From Calliphora vicina (Eukaryota > Arthropoda > Insecta > Diptera > Calliphoridae), in NCBI RefSeq assembly GCF_958450345.1, contig NC_088780.1, forward strand, positions 113,906,226-113,970,225: a stretch of 64,000 nucleotides of DNA, in the 5' to 3' direction. The position numbers were made by a program, and so were the translations under genes. Shown here piece after piece: positions 1 to 12,089 of this stretch. Positions within the stretch are counted from its first letter, which is position 1, and each line of letters starts with the position of its first letter. The notes beneath the pieces are model-generated. The model was not told the DNA's origin. It made no database searches and saw only the letters and a program-made list of their open reading frames with translations.

Positions 1-124
1 GAAAATTCGCGGTTTCGATTAAAACCGAACACGAAACTCTACTTTAATATGATGTGTTAAAATGTGTAAAGTTCAATTAACTCGGCTAATTGAACAATGT
101 TTCTCTAACGTGTCTGGATATTTT

Positions 125-864
125 TATACCCTTCACCTTCGTGAGAAGGGTATATATAAGTTTGTCATTCCGTTTGTAATTTCTACATTTTTCATTTCCG
201 ACCCTATAAAGTATATATATTCTGGATCCTTATAGACAGCGGAGTCGATTAAGCCATGTCCGTCTGTCTGTCTGTTGAAATCAATTTTCTGAAGACCTCA
301 GATATCTTCGGGATCCAAATCTTCAATAATTCTGTCAGACATGCTTTCGAGAAGTTTGCTATTTAAAATCAGCAAAATCGGTCCATAAATAACGGAGATA
401 TGAGCGAAAACCCGGGACAACCTCGATTTTAGACCTATTTTTGATCTATATCTGGATTACTAAGTCATTAATATAGACAATATGTATATCTAATGATAGA
501 TTTTTCAAAGTCCATTGCAACGATGTAAGTTGGACCTACAATGGTTCAAAATCGGGAAAAATATTTTTTAACCCGAATTTTTTTTTCATCAAAAAATTTT
601 TTTGTCATAAATTTTTTTTCAAAAATTTGGAAAAAACTTTTTTTTAAAAAAAAATTGGAAAAAACTTTTTTTAAAAAAATTTGGAAAAAACTTTTTTTAA
701 ATAAAATTAAAAAACTATTTAAAAAAAAAAAATTTGAAAAACAATTAAAAAAAAAATTAAATTTTGTTTACCTAAAAATATTAAAAAAAAATTATTTTAA
801 AGTATAATTTGGTGAAGGGTATATAAGATTCGGTACAGCCGAATATAGCTCTCTTACTTGTTTT
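125..864 (+). mobile_element. Helitron-like non-autonomous element, family A
   Basis: The left end TATACCCTTCACC is inverted near the right end as GGTGAAGGGTATA (811-823). It is followed by a 7-bp hairpin (ATTCGG.AC, loop, GCCGAAT, about 829-844) and the terminal CTCTTACTTGTTTT. A short terminal hairpin, subterminal inverted repeats and a T-rich edge without a target duplication fit Helitron-like DINE-1/Helentron elements; this assignment is from family knowledge. The interior has a moderately complex first half and an A/T homopolymer-rich second half (from about 570). Related copies lie at 14528 (+), 15217 (+), 40943 (-), 41119 (-) and 48790 (-). It has no real coding capacity; the reading frame at 541-807 is lysine/phenylalanine low-complexity sequence. 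Confidence 0.7.
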
Positions 865-1284
865 AATTAGAACTTTAAATTTTATTTCAATATTTATTAG
901 TTTATTTCATTAATAAAAATCAAGGATCAAATCAAGCTAAAATAAACTTTCAGTACGACTACCGTTAAAATATCGTTATTCTGAAATGAAATTACCGTTA
1001 ACGTTAAAACATCCATATTGAAATAAAACAAATTGGCGTTACCGTAACCATTTGACCGTTTCGAATCGGTAGCCAACCTTAATTAAAATTAAAAGCAAAA
1101 CGTACCAAAATAAGGTTATTATCATCCAAAGAATCATCCAAGCAAGAAGACAACGTAGAATTTCAATGCGCCCGTGTAACAAATAATAAAAGAAATCAAA
1201 CACAAATTTGAATCCACATACAAATTTAGTTAATTTTTGTCTTAATATCCCTGCCAAATTCTTTTTATACCAACCACCAAAAAT
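865..1284. other. AT-rich spacer, nothing recognised
   Basis: Non-coding AT-rich sequence. Short imperfect repeats of a CCGTTAAAA-like word occur around 960-1020. No gene or clear element ends are visible. Confidence 0.5.
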
Positions 1285-1540
1285 ATGGGGGTATTTCGAG
1301 TTTATCATTACGTTTGTAACATATCGAAATAGTATATATCAAAAAGTATATACTTATATTCTAGGTCCTGATATAATTCTAAGACGATCTAGCAATGTCC
1401 GTCCATCTGTCTGTTTAAGGTACAATAGGGCCTCGGTGGAAGGACGTAGGGGTATAAAATTTCCCCAAAAATTAACATTAACTAGTTGATATTTTGATAT
1501 ATTGCTGATAATATCATGAAACTTTGCAAACATTTTTCAT
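1285..1540 (+). repeat. Diverged Helitron-like head fragment
   Basis: The order of short phrases matches the left part of the family A copy at 125: a 'tatcattacgtttgtaac' phrase, an 'AGTATATA...TTCT' phrase, then 'CAATGTCCGTCCATCTGTCTG'-like sequence. The similarity is patchy and no right end is visible, so this looks like an old 5'-end fragment of a related family. Confidence 0.5.
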
Positions 1541-2515
1541 TTGATAAACAGTTGAGATGAACAGATTTTTTGAATTTAGATGAATAAATATAAGCTAAAA
1601 CGTATTGGTTCACTTTTTTTTGCAACGAAATTTTAATTTATCCCTTAAATCTGCAAATTTTGATTTTTTGTTAAGGTTATCATCGCTATTGCATTCAGAT
1701 TTGAAAACTTTCACGAATGATCTTGCATGTGACCCAGCAAAATGTTCAGTCATATGGATGTGCCTCAAGAAACACTGTATTTAAAGCAATGATGTCCATT
1801 TCATTGTGCTTTCGCGCTGACTAAAACACACATATTCTTACTCTCTTTCGTTTAGTAGTCACTGAGACAGCGACGAATGCACACACTAAGTGGATGTATT
1901 GCTATTTTTTTTATTTTTTTTTAAAGTTTTGTTCATGATCACTGAAAGAAATATTTGGATTGTTTAATATATTTAGAACTTTAAAAAATCATTGAAGTGT
2001 TGTCTGGTTGTTCACATCAATTTACTTCTGTGAAAAATTTTCAGATTTTAAGCAAAAGAACGTAATAAAATAAGCCAAAAAAATATTTTAAATATTTACG
2101 ATTGTTGGCTCAATTATTGTTAACAAATAAAGTCTTAAAAATATGATATATTTTATTTAGTTTAATGAACTTTTCTTGCAGTGCAGCTCTCTTTCTCTCA
2201 CCAATACTATATCAGTTTTAGCTTTGGACATCACTGATTTAAAGCGATCATACTCTGTTGTTAATCAGGGCACATAAGTTACATAAGTATTAATCGAAGC
2301 ATAATTACTTTGTTAAGAAATGTTGGCTTCAAAATTTAGCACCTAATAACTTTTTACCGGATGGTGATTGATTAATAACGCATATAACAATATTGGTCCT
2401 TCATATCTGCCGAACAGTTCATTCCTACAACTCAAAATTCAAAAGTTCAAATTTGTGGTAAAAAAATTAGAAAAATCTAAAAAATCAAGGGTATTATGCA
2501 ATTTAGCTGATTTTT
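1541..2515. other. Non-coding spacer with a weak inverted repeat
   Basis: A word near 1775-1800 (TTTAAAGCAATGATGTCC) recurs inverted near 2226-2250 (GGACATCACTGATTTAAAGC) with mismatches. This could mark an old roughly 470-bp MITE, but the arms are too diverged for a firm call. Otherwise unremarkable. Confidence 0.35.
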
Positions 2516-2790
2516 GTAACGCCCATAATCGATCGAATCACTTTCTCGCAATTTTGAAGATATTTAGATCTGAGGTATGTGCCAACCTCCCGAATAGGAC
2601 TTTATCAGTTTTATGTATTTGGAAGTATGCGATCTAGTTTTATGATGATCGGTCCATAATTAGTCATAGCTCTCATATATGGCTCACTTTCGAAAATCAC
2701 TCACGAAAATAAATAGTTGAAATTTTAAAAGAAAAATATTTTTGTTTATTTACTCAGGGGATATATGGTCGGGCTTGACTTTCATACATG
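2516..2790 (+). mobile_element. Family B Helitron-like element, 3' fragment
   Basis: It shares with other family B copies (13195, 40436, 47162, 49553) the phrases CAATTTTGAAGATATTT, 'gatgatcggtccataattag' and TCATAGCTC..CATATA, then the terminal GGTCGGGCTTGAC hairpin half near 2768-2781. The terminal TTACTTGTTTT is missing, so the copy is truncated or decayed at its right end. Confidence 0.6.
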
Positions 2791-4211
2791 TTTTTTTATA
2801 TTTTTCAAAATTATGAAACTATTACTAATAAAGATACAGATCTTGGATTCTGAAAATTGCCATATTGTTGCTAGTAGTGTCATTGACACAAAACTATTTG
2901 CCATTTTGTCAATATCATTAAGTTTCATAGATTTTAAAAGAAAAGAGTTTTTTGTCCAAATACGTTCATGCTTTATTGTAAGCTAATTTTGATTTATTTT
3001 ATTTTAACAAATTATTTACCAGCAATTTGGTTGCCAAATATGAATAAGTATCTTCGTGTGTGTGGCCTAAATTTAGTACATAAATATATTATTATTTTTT
3101 TTTTATATATTTGTAATTTAAATATCTGTTATTTATTAAACAATTTATTTAAAAGCTCTCACATAAAACCGGTTATCAGTTGCACATAAACAACCAAACA
3201 AAAATAAAACCCAATTCGTTATTAATAAATTAAAAATCGTCTGATATAAATGCTATACACTTTAGGCAAGAGCGCCTTATATAGACACTACAAACTAAAT
3301 TATATCTAAACAAATTGAAAATTTTGAAATATTGTTCAATACATTTTCCAATTTACCTCAAGGCGTGGTTGTTTTCTCACTAAAATAACAAAACAGTCAA
3401 TAATTTTTAGATTTTCACTGCACAAAAAAAAAAACATAAAAAAATAACTCTATAAATGGATGTTAGTTGGAGTAAAATAAACAAATTGTTTTGAAACATT
3501 TTAATAGAAAATAACCAAGAATATGGCAGCAATTTTCTTTATGCTAACTCATACACATTGTATACTTTTTATGTACGAGTGTACGTTATATATTTTTTAT
3601 TTAGAACCTTTCAAGTTAATTGTTTTTATGTTGTTGTTGTTTTGTTTAAACAAAAAAATTAAAAAAAGAAAAAAAAAAATAAAGTAAATACAAAACACAA
3701 AATGTATCTGCAAAATTGTATATTTTCAATTCGCATGATTGCCACTTCACTCGCAATGTAAACTGTTCAATTTACTTGAATGTATTTTTCTGGTTTTCGT
3801 GTAGTAGTTCTTTCTTTTCCGTAATTTTTGTTTGGTTTTAATATTTTTATTTTTTGTTTATTTTAGTACATTGTATTTTGACCACTTATATTTTTACAGT
3901 TCAATGAATGATTTGGGTACTTGTGTCTAAAAAGAGGAAAACTATACAGTGACAAAATAATGGACAAATTTTTTTAAAACTAAATTCCGTAATTTCAGTT
4001 TTCAAAAACGTGACCTTTTACCAATTACAAAACATGTGTATTCAAATTTACTAGGATGTCTAATGAAACCTAATAATATCAATACCAATACTTTTCCGTT
4101 TGTTTCATATTTTTAGAATTTCATTAATTATGTTTTTATATACTTTTTAATATTAGTAAATAAAAGTACAATTTTATAAAATATTATATATAATTTTATA
4201 AAATATTACTA
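2791..4211. other. AT-rich non-coding DNA
   Basis: No gene or bounded element is recognised. There are A/T homopolymer runs and a short TTG run near 3628-3645. The open frames here are low-complexity and unlike proteins. Confidence 0.5.
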
Positions 4212-4983
4212 CATATGGGCAATTCCACGAGAATGACTACCACGAATGAAAACCCAAAAACCCTTGAAACTTTTTTCAAGATGATTTGAATAGGAGAAAA
4301 CACTAAAATATTACTATGTGAAAATATTTAGATCATATTACAACATTTTAAAGACAAAAATAATAGTCCATAATTAGTCTGACTATATTTAATTTTTTAA
4401 TTTAATTGGAATGTTTTAGTCTAAAATTGCGGTTAAAACTAAGTTCCCAATTAGCATATAGTGTGAAATGAATTTGACTCTGATTGTTTATTTGGTATTA
4501 TAAAATTGTTTATTGAAACCTAATGTATATTTTCTATTAATTTTTTTAGTTTTTGTATACATATATTTACAGAATATATATTGTTTTATTATAAGAGAAA
4601 AATCTGTCACGTACGGTATGTCACGTACGATATTAAATTTTATTTATTATAAAATCGTCCAAAGATTGTTTTTATTTAAATATGACGGATTGTAAAGGAA
4701 AAATATTTCGTTTAGTGTAAGAAATTAAAAGAAAACATAACGTCTCTCACGATTCGAAAATTTTCTCATATTTCTACATGTACCTCAAAATGACTTCCGT
4801 TTTATGTCACGTACGAAATACCACTATTTTGCTCGATATTTTGGAGAACAATGTTTCGAATGAACTTTTTGTTATTTTAAATGGAATGGAATATTAAGAC
4901 CAAATTATTTTTCAGATACTCTTATTTCTGCAACTTTATAGGCTTACAAATGTCACGTACCATGATATGGAATTGTCCATATG
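4212..4983. mobile_element. TIR MITE, family C, with GTCACGTAC iterons
   Basis: The left end CATATGGGCAATTCCA (4212-4227) and right end TGGAATTGTCCATATG (4968-4983) are inverted repeats with one mismatch in 16. TA lies immediately outside both. The right half carries the word GTCACGTAC four times (about 4606, 4620, 4806, 4952). A right-end relative is at about 24230-24330 and a left-half relative at about 42795-43090. There is no transposase; it is a non-autonomous DNA transposon of unknown superfamily. The TA flank would suit Tc1/mariner-type integration. Confidence 0.65.
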
Positions 4984-5474
4984 TATACAAACAACTATAA
5001 CTAACACAGTGGGTAAAGGTTTATATCTCTTGGGTGGAGGAAAAAGTAATAGTCTTAATAATTGTTAATTTTAATGACAAAACCTGGAAATGTAAAAGTG
5101 TATTAGAAATTGTCGTTAAACTTTCATATAAAAAAAATAAATAAGGATTAAAGGTCACCTAAATATAATCCCTCTAGATATTGTAGTTTTATTGGTTTTA
5201 ACCGAAACTTTAACCGCGGTTTTTCAAGGCCTAAAACCGAAACCGATAATTACACTCTGCTACAAAATTACACTTTTTGTCAGAACTTGAAAAGCGACCT
5301 AATGGGTGTTATAGGCATAGGTGAGGAGTCCTCATTTAAATCATTCGAGTTTTTCCTTACAATTAAACTTAAAATTACTGTTTATTTAGTTAATTACAAA
5401 AAAACAAAAAACAATACAAAATGTTTGTAACAAAGACTTAGTTATTTTCAAATATCCGATAAAATTATGGTGTA
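4984..5474. other. Spacer with ACCGAAACCG-type words
   Basis: Around 5200-5250 there are several AACCGAAAC/GGTTTT words like those at 1-35, 6030-6075 and 55665-55755. These may be a decayed dispersed palindromic repeat. No gene is visible. Confidence 0.35.
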
Positions 5475-5960
5475 CTAGCTGACCCGGTGCGCTTCGCCAC
5501 CAAAATTAGAAGAATGAAATATTACTTTTAAGTCTCCCTTTGTGAATTAATACTATTCCTGGATAACATGTCTCTAGTTTCATGTTTCTTGATTCATTGT
5601 AATGTGGATTTTAGCTCATTCGAAACGTATTATCAGAATAAAAGAAAAAAAGTACCATTTTGTATTCCCACTCATGAATGCCTAATTTCATATTTCTGGG
5701 TCCATTATTATAGAAAATGCATAAGGTACCACTAAAGACCCCTTCGAAGATCGAAAAAGTACTCCTGAGTTTGGTTTAGATCTTCTTTTCTGGTATCATA
5801 ATACCATTGAGCCCCCTATTCTTGATTATTTCATTACTGAGAAGCATATTAGTCAACTTTAATGTATATACGCTAACTAAATTAATATATTAAAAAAGTG
5901 CCATTAAAAGAAAGTGTACCAATTTTCTTTTAATTTTTTTTTTGCTTTCCAAATAAATAT
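5475..5960 (+). repeat. Dispersed repeat beginning ACTAGCTGACCCGG
   Basis: The opening word ACTAGCTGACCCGGTGCG is GC-rich against its surroundings and resembles the start of an interspersed repeat class I have seen in insect DNA; I cannot name the family. The rest is AT-rich with AAAAGTACCATT-like words. Boundaries are guesses. Confidence 0.35.
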
Positions 5961-7229
5961 CACTTTGTGACGTGATTTACAAAATTAGGGCCTTAATATT
6001 TAATAAATTATGACAAACACGAAAACAATCCGAAACCGATCGGTTTTCAATTTTTAAAAAACCAAAACGCGGCTTTGAAGTTCATCAGTTTTTTGGAAAA
6101 TCTAGTGTATACCCTCTATATCTATTATTAAGGAGAATAAATAAGCAGGTTCCCCACAATTGAACATTTTTCGAGCCATAGTCATATTCGAAAGTTTCAA
6201 AAAAATTGGATGGTGATACAATTTTTAAAAGTTCTGATCAAGTGTGCTGTTGTAGTATTTTGCATTAAGTGTTTAAGTAAAAAATATAAATGTTGTGCTT
6301 TTGAATTGGCATCAATGTATAGGCTTTTTTAATTCTGTGTAATTTGAGATGTAGCTGGAGGGTATTACGAATATTTTTATTTATTTATTCCAAGTAATAT
6401 AAAAAGCCTATAAGGCCAATAAATATATATTACAAATGTAAATTCCTAACTTGTATTTTTAATAGCCACAAATCCGAAACTACCCTTTACTGAAGTTAAT
6501 GCCTATTTGTAACATACACACATTTACTTTACCACAACAATTCAATTAATTTGGAAAAAAATTCCAATAAATTGTATCACCTCATAAAATTCTGAATAAG
6601 TATAAAAAAAAAACTAATAGAAAATCTATAAAAACATAATACCTGGTTAATAAATTACAGTTTTTCATTCATATACAATTAAACGAGTAATCAATTAGAT
6701 TTAACTTATAAATGCAAATGTACATATATGGATTTGGAATTGTGGTAATTGAGTCAATCCAAACCGAAATCGATCATTAGGATGGTATTGATAATTTCCT
6801 ATAATTAGGAAAGTATAGTTATGCCCAATAGTATTGGTACTAGGGAAATATGTTATGAGAAGGAGAAAAGACTTCTAAATAATAAATTCGGTGGCTATTT
6901 TGGTAGAATGAGTATTACATAAATATATGAAAATATCGGGTAAGAGTTTCCTAATTTCATCTCAATAATTTCCATTCTATTATGGATAAAAGAATAGAGA
7001 ATAATTCACATGATTCTGTGAATCAATAGAATTGTATACACTACTGTTACCGACAATCGAATTGTAATTTATGTGGTTGAGAAAGCAATCGCCCATAATT
7101 TGAGTTGTATTTAATATTCGAGGTACTAATATCATTAGTAGGGTCTATTGGTGTAAGGTGTAACTATTATATTGAGTTACACCTTTTTTAAGAACCGATG
7201 TTCTTAATTTTTTCACAAAATCTCGGTTG
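5961..7229. other. AT-rich non-coding DNA
   Basis: No gene or bounded element seen. Around 6030-6075 there is another cluster of CCGAAACCGATCGG-type words. Confidence 0.45.
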
Positions 7230-7845
7230 AGTATTACATATTGCACTCGTTCAACAGTACTGTATTAACTCAAAATTTTAAAATGTTCAGTAGAGGGCAA
7301 AAACTGTTTGTGATTACATTTTAAGAGAATTTGAAAACCCGAATACATCATATTAAGCAAATTCCATTTGAAAATATATTTACATTGGTTTTCTTTAAAA
7401 CTTTTGCAATTATTGCAAAATAAATAAATTTTTTGAGTTACTACTATTTTTCTGGAACTTCTCGATATTTTTTTGTATTATTTTATCAACAAAACAGTAT
7501 CAACTCAAAATACAACCAAATTTAAATAAAACAATTTGATTATTTTTAACTTGAATAAATGCTCAATTCAAAATAATACTTTTTTGTATGAAAATATACG
7601 ATGTATTTCTTTTTAAATTTTTGTATTAACTTAAAATAATACCTTTTTGTTGATACAAGGTAGTCACTAATTATCACGAAAATGGTCTCAAATGTGGTTT
7701 TCAATATGAAAGAGTAATCGGAATACGTTTAAATTTTTACATTAGATTGATATTGATGTGGTTAGTTGATTTTTTGCAAAAATTGAATTTTTAAAAATTT
7801 TGAGTTAATATAGTATTGTTTAACGAGTGCGATATGTATTCCAGC
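7230..7845. mobile_element. MITE with roughly 45-bp imperfect TIRs
   Basis: The left arm (about 7231-7283, containing CATATTGCACTCGTT and TTAACTCAAAATTTTAAAA) recurs inverted at about 7789-7842 (AACGAGTGCGATATG, TTTTGAGTTAATA), with scattered mismatches over about 45 bp. The interior repeats the word TAACTCAAAAT or its variants several times (about 7499, 7623). No coding sequence. Superfamily unknown; a short ATT could be the target duplication but this is not convincing. Confidence 0.55.
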
Positions 7846-8616
7846 GCAAAGTCCTAATCTCTAATGGAGTTGGACTTTAGCTTAATGATAATGAATGGAA
7901 AATGTAGCTCAAAATAAAATTTCATTTAGAAAAATAGTGGGGGAAGGAAAAGGACTTTAGGGTGCTTCTGAATCCCTGAAAATAATATCCGAAAACGTTG
8001 AATGGATTGACACCGTTTTTCGAAAAAAGAGTCTAGCAAGTCTACCTTACAGAGTCCTCTACAAAAACCAAATGAAATTATTGCTTCTTTCCTTCTGATT
8101 TTCATGTGGATTAGTTTTCATTGCTCCAAGCTGTTTAACCGAAATCGGTTAAATAAATCAAAATATGAGATAACCTTAAACGAAAATATGTTTTTGTTTT
8201 GTGATATTTTTTTCGAATAGTTTCAATAAATAGGATTTCAAGATGATTAAAATGGAATGAAAAAACTCTTTAATAAATTAAAGAATCGATGATCGAGTAT
8301 TTCTTCTGTGAACATAATTCTATCAAAGTTTTTGCGGAGCCAATACCCATTTGACAAAACGGTTCAGACTATAAACGAATGGAGAAAATCAGACTAAATT
8401 ATTGCTTAAGCTCTCAATCGGCTAACTATGGTTGATGAAAATAGATACTCTCAATCGGTTAACTACAATATAATACCTATGAACAAGATTGCAAGATACT
8501 TTTCATTTCTATTTCCAAATATGTATTGTTTTTTTTTCTTGAATAAAATAAATATTCCAATTAATTAATTCTAGTTTTATATTACACTATAATACAACAA
8601 ACTAAAATTTTTTCCA
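7846..8616. other. Non-coding spacer
   Basis: The phrase CTCTCAATCGGYTAACTA occurs twice (about 8411 and 8449), which is the only local repeat noticed. Confidence 0.4.
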
Positions 8617-8792
8617 AAATTACAAGGTCCGACCAAAAATTACAAGGTCCGACATAAGAATGTGGCAGAGTTGGGAAACTTTAACCTCCCCTCAAATGAA
8701 ATTCAGATGTAAACTTTCAATACGCCGATACACGTACCTTTTTTTTTGTCTCCTCTATCAAGATTTATTGGTCTGACCTTGTAATTTTTTTT
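8617..8792. mobile_element. Small MITE with AAAATTACAAGGTC ends
   Basis: The left end AAAATTACAAGGTCCGACC is present twice in tandem (8617 and about 8635) and is inverted at the right end as GGTCTGACCTTGTAATTTT (about 8771-8789). The element is about 175 bp and non-coding. The doubled left end is unusual and may reflect end duplication or an insertion beside an existing end. Confidence 0.5.
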
Positions 8793-9420
8793 GGGGGTTG
8801 TATATATAGTGTTATAATATGGTGAAAGTTCCTTGAATCCATAATTCGTATGAACTTATTAAAATTTATTTTCGAAAATAATATATTTTACAATTAAAAA
8901 AAATCCTGAATATATAGACTTATTGGTGTCTTAGATTAGTACTTATTTTTAAATATTACATATGGAACCAGTTGCGAATGCTCTTTTGTTTTCATTAAAT
9001 ACAATTCCATAAATAATTCATATTATTATAAATATATACATACGTACATTCAATCACATTCTTTTTTTGTCGCCATTTATCTTTATATACGAGAATTTAA
9101 AAATTATTCAAAATAAAGCATGAACAAATATTTTTATCGAAAAATGTATACTGTCTCTTCTCCCCAGTTTTTGTTATTTTATACATTCTACATAAATACT
9201 AAAAACTATATACATTTTAATTTTTTTATTATATCGTACTAGCTAGTGGTAGTAGTAAATTTGTACTGAAGGTTTAGGGGGCATCAGCATTCATAAAATG
9301 CATTTGATTGCATTTTGAAATAGCTAAAAAACAACATTTCATTTTTTCATAGAGTGCAACTGAAAGCAAAAACTATAAATTTTTAAAAAAAAGTTAAAAA
9401 ATATTTATACAATGATTTAA
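8793..9420. other. AT-rich non-coding DNA
   Basis: No gene or element ends recognised. Confidence 0.45.
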
Positions 9421-11215
9421 TATATGAGGGATTTCATGACAAATGAACCAACTTTTGAAATCTTTCGAAATAAAAAATTAAAAAAAAAAAAAAACATTTC
9501 TTTTGAGCAAAAAAAAAAAAATTAAAAAAGGGCCCATTTTGACAGAACAGTTAGATTTTGCCAAAAATGTCAAAAATTTTATGTCTTACAAAATATTTAT
9601 TTTGATACATATCCCACTCGCATCCCAACAAGCGACCAAAAAGGTCTTCAAGAAAAGTCCTAAGCTTGACTTTTTTAAAAGAAAGTCAACAAAATGGGCC
9701 CGTAATTTTTTATGCTCAGATTAAAGCTTAGTGCAAAATCTAAAATTTTTTCATAATGGGACCTTTTTTTAAATTTTTTTTGTTCTAAAGAAAGCTTACG
9801 TCCATTCCTTTAAAAGGTTTTTGGTCGTTTAGTGGGATACGAGTGGAATATACATCAAAATAAATGTTTTGTAACTCTAGATATACAATTTTTAATTTTT
9901 TTTGGCAAAATCAAAAACTTTTTAGACTTTTTGCAAAATAGGCCTTTAAGAGATTTTTGTTCTCTTAGTGGGATGCGAGTGGTACCATTTTGGAAAAAAG
10001 ATCGATTTTGCAAAAAAAGTCAAAAACTGTATGTCTTGAGTTACAAAATATTTATTTTGATAGATATCCCACTCGCATCCCACTAAGCGACCAAATAGTT
10101 CTGAAAGGAATAGATCTAAGCTTTCTTTTGAGCAAAAAAAGGGACCATTTTGAAAAAAAGTCAACAATATTTTTGATTTTGCAAAAAAAGTTTAAAAAAA
10201 TACTTTTTGATATCCAACTCGCATCCCACTAAGCGATCTAATAGGTCTTTAAGGAAAATATCTAGGGTTTCTTTCGAGAAAAAAGGGCCCATTTTGAAAA
10301 AATGTGAAAAAAATTTTTGATTTCGAAAACTAAAAATTTTAATTTTTTATTTTGAAAGATTGAAAAAATAGCTATCTAAACTATTTGGGACACATTTTGC
10401 TAAGAAGAATAGGCAAAGAATAACAAGAAGAGAAGCCTCTCAATTTTTGTATATGGATTCAACACACTTCAAAGAGAGATTTAATTTCAAAACTTTTTCT
10501 TGAAAATTGCAATAAAATTGCAATTCTAATACGCTCTTTCACAAACACATAATATTCTTTTATTTTTTTTACACAAATTTAAACCATTAAAGTAATCGAA
10601 ACATGCATATTTTGCATAAACGAAAAATATTTTTTTTTTAAATTTTTGGGGATTGAAATTAAAACTGAACAAACACACTTGTAAAATTTCGTATTAAAAA
10701 TTAATAAAAAATTCAAATAAATTTAGTTTTTGCAGACATTTTGGAATAATAAGCAAAAAAATCTATTTATAAAATATTTCCAGGTCAAATATAAATTAAA
10801 TAATTTGAGAATTGTTTGAATTTTTAAATTTAATTGTAATAAAATATTGTTATAATTTTTAAGGTCTCTTTTTTACAACTCTGTGTGTTTGAGGAAAGTG
10901 ATTTGGTGGTGAAAGTGATTTGAAAACCAATACATATAAACAAAATGTTACCAATACATTCAAAGAGTTAGGTTTTTTATGACAACCGTTTCACTTCTTG
11001 TTATTATTCTTTGACAATAGGTATTAAGTGAAATGGATGAGAAGAAACACCAGTTTGGCCAAAATGACAAATGTTGATCCCCTCTAACTCAGAGAGTTAT
11101 TGACGGATCTTGTTGAAAAATTGTGTCTGAATTACTATCCAATAGTTGCAAATTCATCCCGATCGGAAGCCATCGATTTCAAAAGTTGCTTCACTTGACA
11201 TGAAATCCCCCATAT
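9421..11215. mobile_element. 1.8-kb TIR element (family H)
   Basis: The left end TATATGAGGGATTTCATG.. through ACTTTTGAAATC (9421-9462) is inverted at 11174-11215 (GATTTCAAAAGT..CATGAAATCCCCCATATA), about 42 bp with few mismatches. A second copy's end lies at 26628-26905, confirming an element boundary. The interior holds a repeat array (9520-10330), a paired inner inverted segment (TTGGGACACATTTTGCTAAG at 10384 matches the other copy inverted), and no transposase. It is a non-autonomous element; the flank is TA-rich, so the target duplication cannot be defined. Confidence 0.6.
9520..10330. repeat. Direct and inverted repeats of CCCACTCGCATCCCACTAAGCGA
   Basis: The word CCCACTCGCATCCCACTAAG or variants occurs at about 9609, 10068 and 10208, and inverted (AGTGGGATRCGAGTGG) at about 9833 and 9967. 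Each is coupled to a CAAAATATTTATTTTGAT phrase, a GGGCCCATTTTG or GGGACCATTTTG phrase and AAAGTCAA words. The unit is roughly 110-210 bp. Reading frames across it are by-products of the repeat. Confidence 0.65.
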
Positions 11216-12085
11216 ACATACATATATTTTTTCTTTTTATAGGAATGTATTTATTTTACCGTTGGTATTTATATTGTATATATATATTTTTTTTAATACA
11301 TTTTGTTTTAATTATTTTTTTTTATACATATATAGGTAGATATGTTTTTGTTAAAACATTTAATTGTTGTTTGTTATGCGTTCTTTGTTTTAAACATCAT
11401 GACAAAACGTTTTAATTAATGTCATAAGCATAGATATTATTTATCTAAGCATATATTTTAGAGGAATTTATATACTTTTTTTTGTTAAGCCAAAATATTT
11501 ATTTGTGGTGTTAGAAATATTATTTTTAATATTAACAATTTTTTTAAAAAAAAAACTATTATAAGTATTTTTCGAGAATATTCCATGAACAGAGTTTCTT
11601 ATTGTTTATATTGGGACTTTTTAAATCTAAACAACAAATTGCATACTTTTACGCTTTTCCGAACAAAAAAAAAGACAAATTTTTTCAATTTTCTTTAAAC
11701 GATTCTATTGAAATATTTGAACAAAAAATAGTTTCATTATATGTGTTTCTCTTCATTATCTGCATTTTATTATTTTTTTTTTCATTTCAGCACTTTAAAC
11801 ATGTTATTCAACATATTTTATGTTTTATATATTTGATTTGCTCAATAAATTTATAAAATATGTAGTGCCAAACATTTATCGTTACTTAGTGAAGAAAATA
11901 AATTTTCCTGACCTTAATTGAATATCTATTTTTTAATTAATAGAAAACTAATCACTAAAATATCATATTTTTGCAATTACAACAAAATTTTTTTAAATAT
12001 AAATTTTGTGAAAAGTCAGTGCAATAACACAGTTTTAATGCGAGTATTTAAACTAATAAAATTAGTAGGTATACTAGTTTTCTCA
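11216..12085. other. AT-rich non-coding DNA
   Basis: Long T/A runs; no gene recognised. The open frame at 11602-11856 encodes a hydrophobic, compositionally biased peptide with no recognisable domain. Confidence 0.45.
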
Positions 12086-12089
12086 TGAT

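Noticed and set aside
541..807. 88-codon frame near the left end
   Set aside because: Encoded by the A/T homopolymer core of a Helitron-like element; only Lys/Phe/Asn-rich low-complexity peptide.
1775..2250. MITE bounded by TTTAAAGC..ATGTCC inverted repeats
   Set aside because: Arms match only partly and no target duplication was found; left as a remark in the spacer entry.
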